Origin: Gemmatimonadota bacterium
GTDB taxonomy: Bacteria > Gemmatimonadota > Gemmatimonadetes > Longimicrobiales > Gaopeijiaceae
Length of the DNA stretch: 6,388 bases
Direction of reading: 5' to 3'
NCBI GenBank assembly: GCA_030550695.1
Contig: JAUQOX010000168.1
Coordinates: 1-6,388, forward strand
The position numbers were made by a program, and so were the translations under genes. Position 1 is the stretch's first letter. Every line of letters begins with the position of its first letter. Shown in pieces: positions 5,368-6,388 of this stretch. Below the pieces are notes generated by a model. That model saw only the letters and a program-made list of their open reading frames with translations. It was not told the DNA's origin and did not search any database.

Positions 5368-6388
5368 TCGTGGAGGGGGGCCACCCCCTCGCCGGAACCG
5401 TCCGCAGTCAGGGGAACAAGAACGAAGCCCTTCCCTGCCTGGCGGCCAGCCTCCTGACCCCGGAGCCCGTGGTCCTCCGGAACGTGCCGCGGATTCGGGA
5501 CGTCCTGGAGATGATCCAGCTCCTCCGCCATCTGGGGGCCCGGGTGGAAGAGCTCTCCCCCAACGACTACCGCATCGAGGCTCGGGAGATCAGGGCGGTG
5601 GAGCCGGATCCGGAGGTCTGCCGGCGGCTCCGGGCGGCGATCCTCTTGGCCGGGCCCCTTCTGGCCCGCTTCCCTACCCTGACCCTACCACCCCCAGGGG
5701 GCGACGTCATTGGACGGCGGCGGCTGGACGAGCATGTTGCGGCGTTGTCCGCCCTGGGGGCCCGGGTGACCGTGGAGGATCGGAAGTACCGCTTCCAGCG
5801 CCACCGTCTGGCGGGGGCCGACATCTTCCTGGACGAGCGTTCCGTCACGGCTACCGAGAACGCCGTCATGGCCGCCGTCCTGGCCCAGGGCATGACCCGT
5901 TTGGAGAACGCCGCCTGCGAGCCCCACGTGGTGGGGCTCTGCCGCATGCTCAACGCCATGGGCGCCCGCATCCGGGGGGCGGGCACCCACATTTTGGAGA
6001 TCGAAGGGGTGGGGGAGTTGGGGGGGGTGGAGCACACCATCGGTCCCGATCTCCTGGAGATCGGAGGCTACATCCTGCTGGGCGCCCTGACGGGCTCGGA
6101 ATTGGTGGTGGAAGAGGTGAGGCCCGAAGAACTCCGTGTGATCCGGTCGGCCTTCGCCAAGGTGGGGGTGCGCTTCCAGGTGGAGGAGGTCGCCGAAGGC
6201 GGAGAGCACCAGGCCGCCCGGGCCGGCAGTGCCCCGGCGAGCCGTTGGCGCGTCCGGGTTCCCCCCCAGCAGGAGCTGGCGGTGGAGCCCGACTTTTCGG
6301 GCGACATCCCCAAGATCGACGACGGACCCTGGCCCTCCTTTCCCACCGACCTCATGAGCCCCCTCATCGTGGCCGCCACCCAGGCCCG
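5355..6388 (+). CDS. murA: UDP-N-acetylglucosamine 1-carboxyvinyltransferase (MurA), Asp-type, 3'-incomplete
   Basis: Cytoplasmic enzyme that transfers enolpyruvate from PEP to UDP-GlcNAc, the first committed step of peptidoglycan synthesis. 344 codons are visible before the window edge; about 90-110 more are expected. The EPSP-synthase-type fold is clear: the opening MERLIVEGG, catalytic GNKNEALP with K22, NVPRIRDV (43-50), the active-site loop PPGGDVIGRRRLDEH (113-127), SVTATENAVMAAVLAQG (163-179), ENAACEPHVVGL (184-195) and SFPTDLMSP (328-336) with D332 matching E. coli catalytic D305. E. coli C115 corresponds to D117 here. R122 matches R120, but the usual ARP is RRR. D117 to D332 is 215 residues against 190 in E. 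coli, so about 25 residues are added, mostly at about 275-297 and 309-327. The residue equivalent to R331 lies beyond the edge. The only possible start is ATG 5355, without a Shine-Dalgarno. It could be the housekeeping copy or a divergent paralogue; the name rests on motifs. Confidence 0.93.
   Translation, partial: MERLIVEGGHPLAGTVRSQGNKNEALPCLAASLLTPEPVVLRNVPRIRDVLEMIQLLRHLGARVEELSPNDYRIEAREIRAVEPDPEVCRRLRAAILLAGPLLARFPTLTLPPPGGDVIGRRRLDEHVAALSALGARVTVEDRKYRFQRHRLAGADIFLDERSVTATENAVMAAVLAQGMTRLENAACEPHVVGLCRMLNAMGARIRGAGTHILEIEGVGELGGVEHTIGPDLLEIGGYILLGALTGSELVVEEVRPEELRVIRSAFAKVGVRFQVEEVAEGGEHQAARAGSAPASRWRVRVPPQQELAVEPDFSGDIPKIDDGPWPSFPTDLMSPLIVAATQA

Noticed and set aside
1..6388. CRISPR array, insertion sequence, tRNA or rRNA
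   Set aside because: No regularly spaced long repeats, terminal inverted repeats with a transposase, or structural RNA signatures were seen.

Overview
The window is strongly GC-rich (by eye about 70%), has dense Gram-negative-style coding, and shows no mobile element, CRISPR array, tRNA or rRNA. The organism cannot be named from this sequence. The GC content, a Tat-exported alkaline phosphatase, a lipoprotein and a divergent Asp-type MurA fit a high-GC diderm lineage. Gemmatimonadota-like or other environmental phyla are only a guess.

Layout. Three genes run on the minus strand, read right to left. The first is a lipoprotein with a GHL10-like putative glycoside hydrolase fold (2445-3401). 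It is followed, after a 131-base gap holding a candidate leaderless promoter, by an OmpR-family response regulator (1552-2313) and its overlapping-signal partner, a CusS/BaeS-type sensor histidine kinase (136-1545). Positions 1-135 hold a hairpin just past the kinase stop and no gene I can support. Two genes run on the plus strand: a Tat-signal alkaline phosphatase of the PhoA superfamily (3646-5184) and a MurA-type UDP-GlcNAc enolpyruvyltransferase (5355 to the right edge, incomplete). The lipoprotein and phosphatase are divergent, with a 244-base control region between them (3402-3645).

How they may work together. The regulator and kinase form one standard two-component pair. The lipoprotein and the phosphatase are both predicted to act outside the cytoplasm, and MurA makes the first committed peptidoglycan precursor, so envelope functions surround a membrane sensor. 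A regulatory link between the pair and its neighbours is inference from position only; I saw no recognisable Pho box.

Most notable points: MurA has Asp in place of the fosfomycin-target Cys and carries extra segments before its catalytic Asp; two overlapping mini-ORFs lead into murA, which lacks its own Shine-Dalgarno; the regulator appears to be expressed from a leaderless promoter and has a 30-residue proline-rich tail; and the phosphatase has mammalian-type His substitutions, a long crown-like insertion and an 11-G tract in its coding sequence. Overall this is a fairly ordinary chromosomal region; I do not see a convincing novel multi-gene system.
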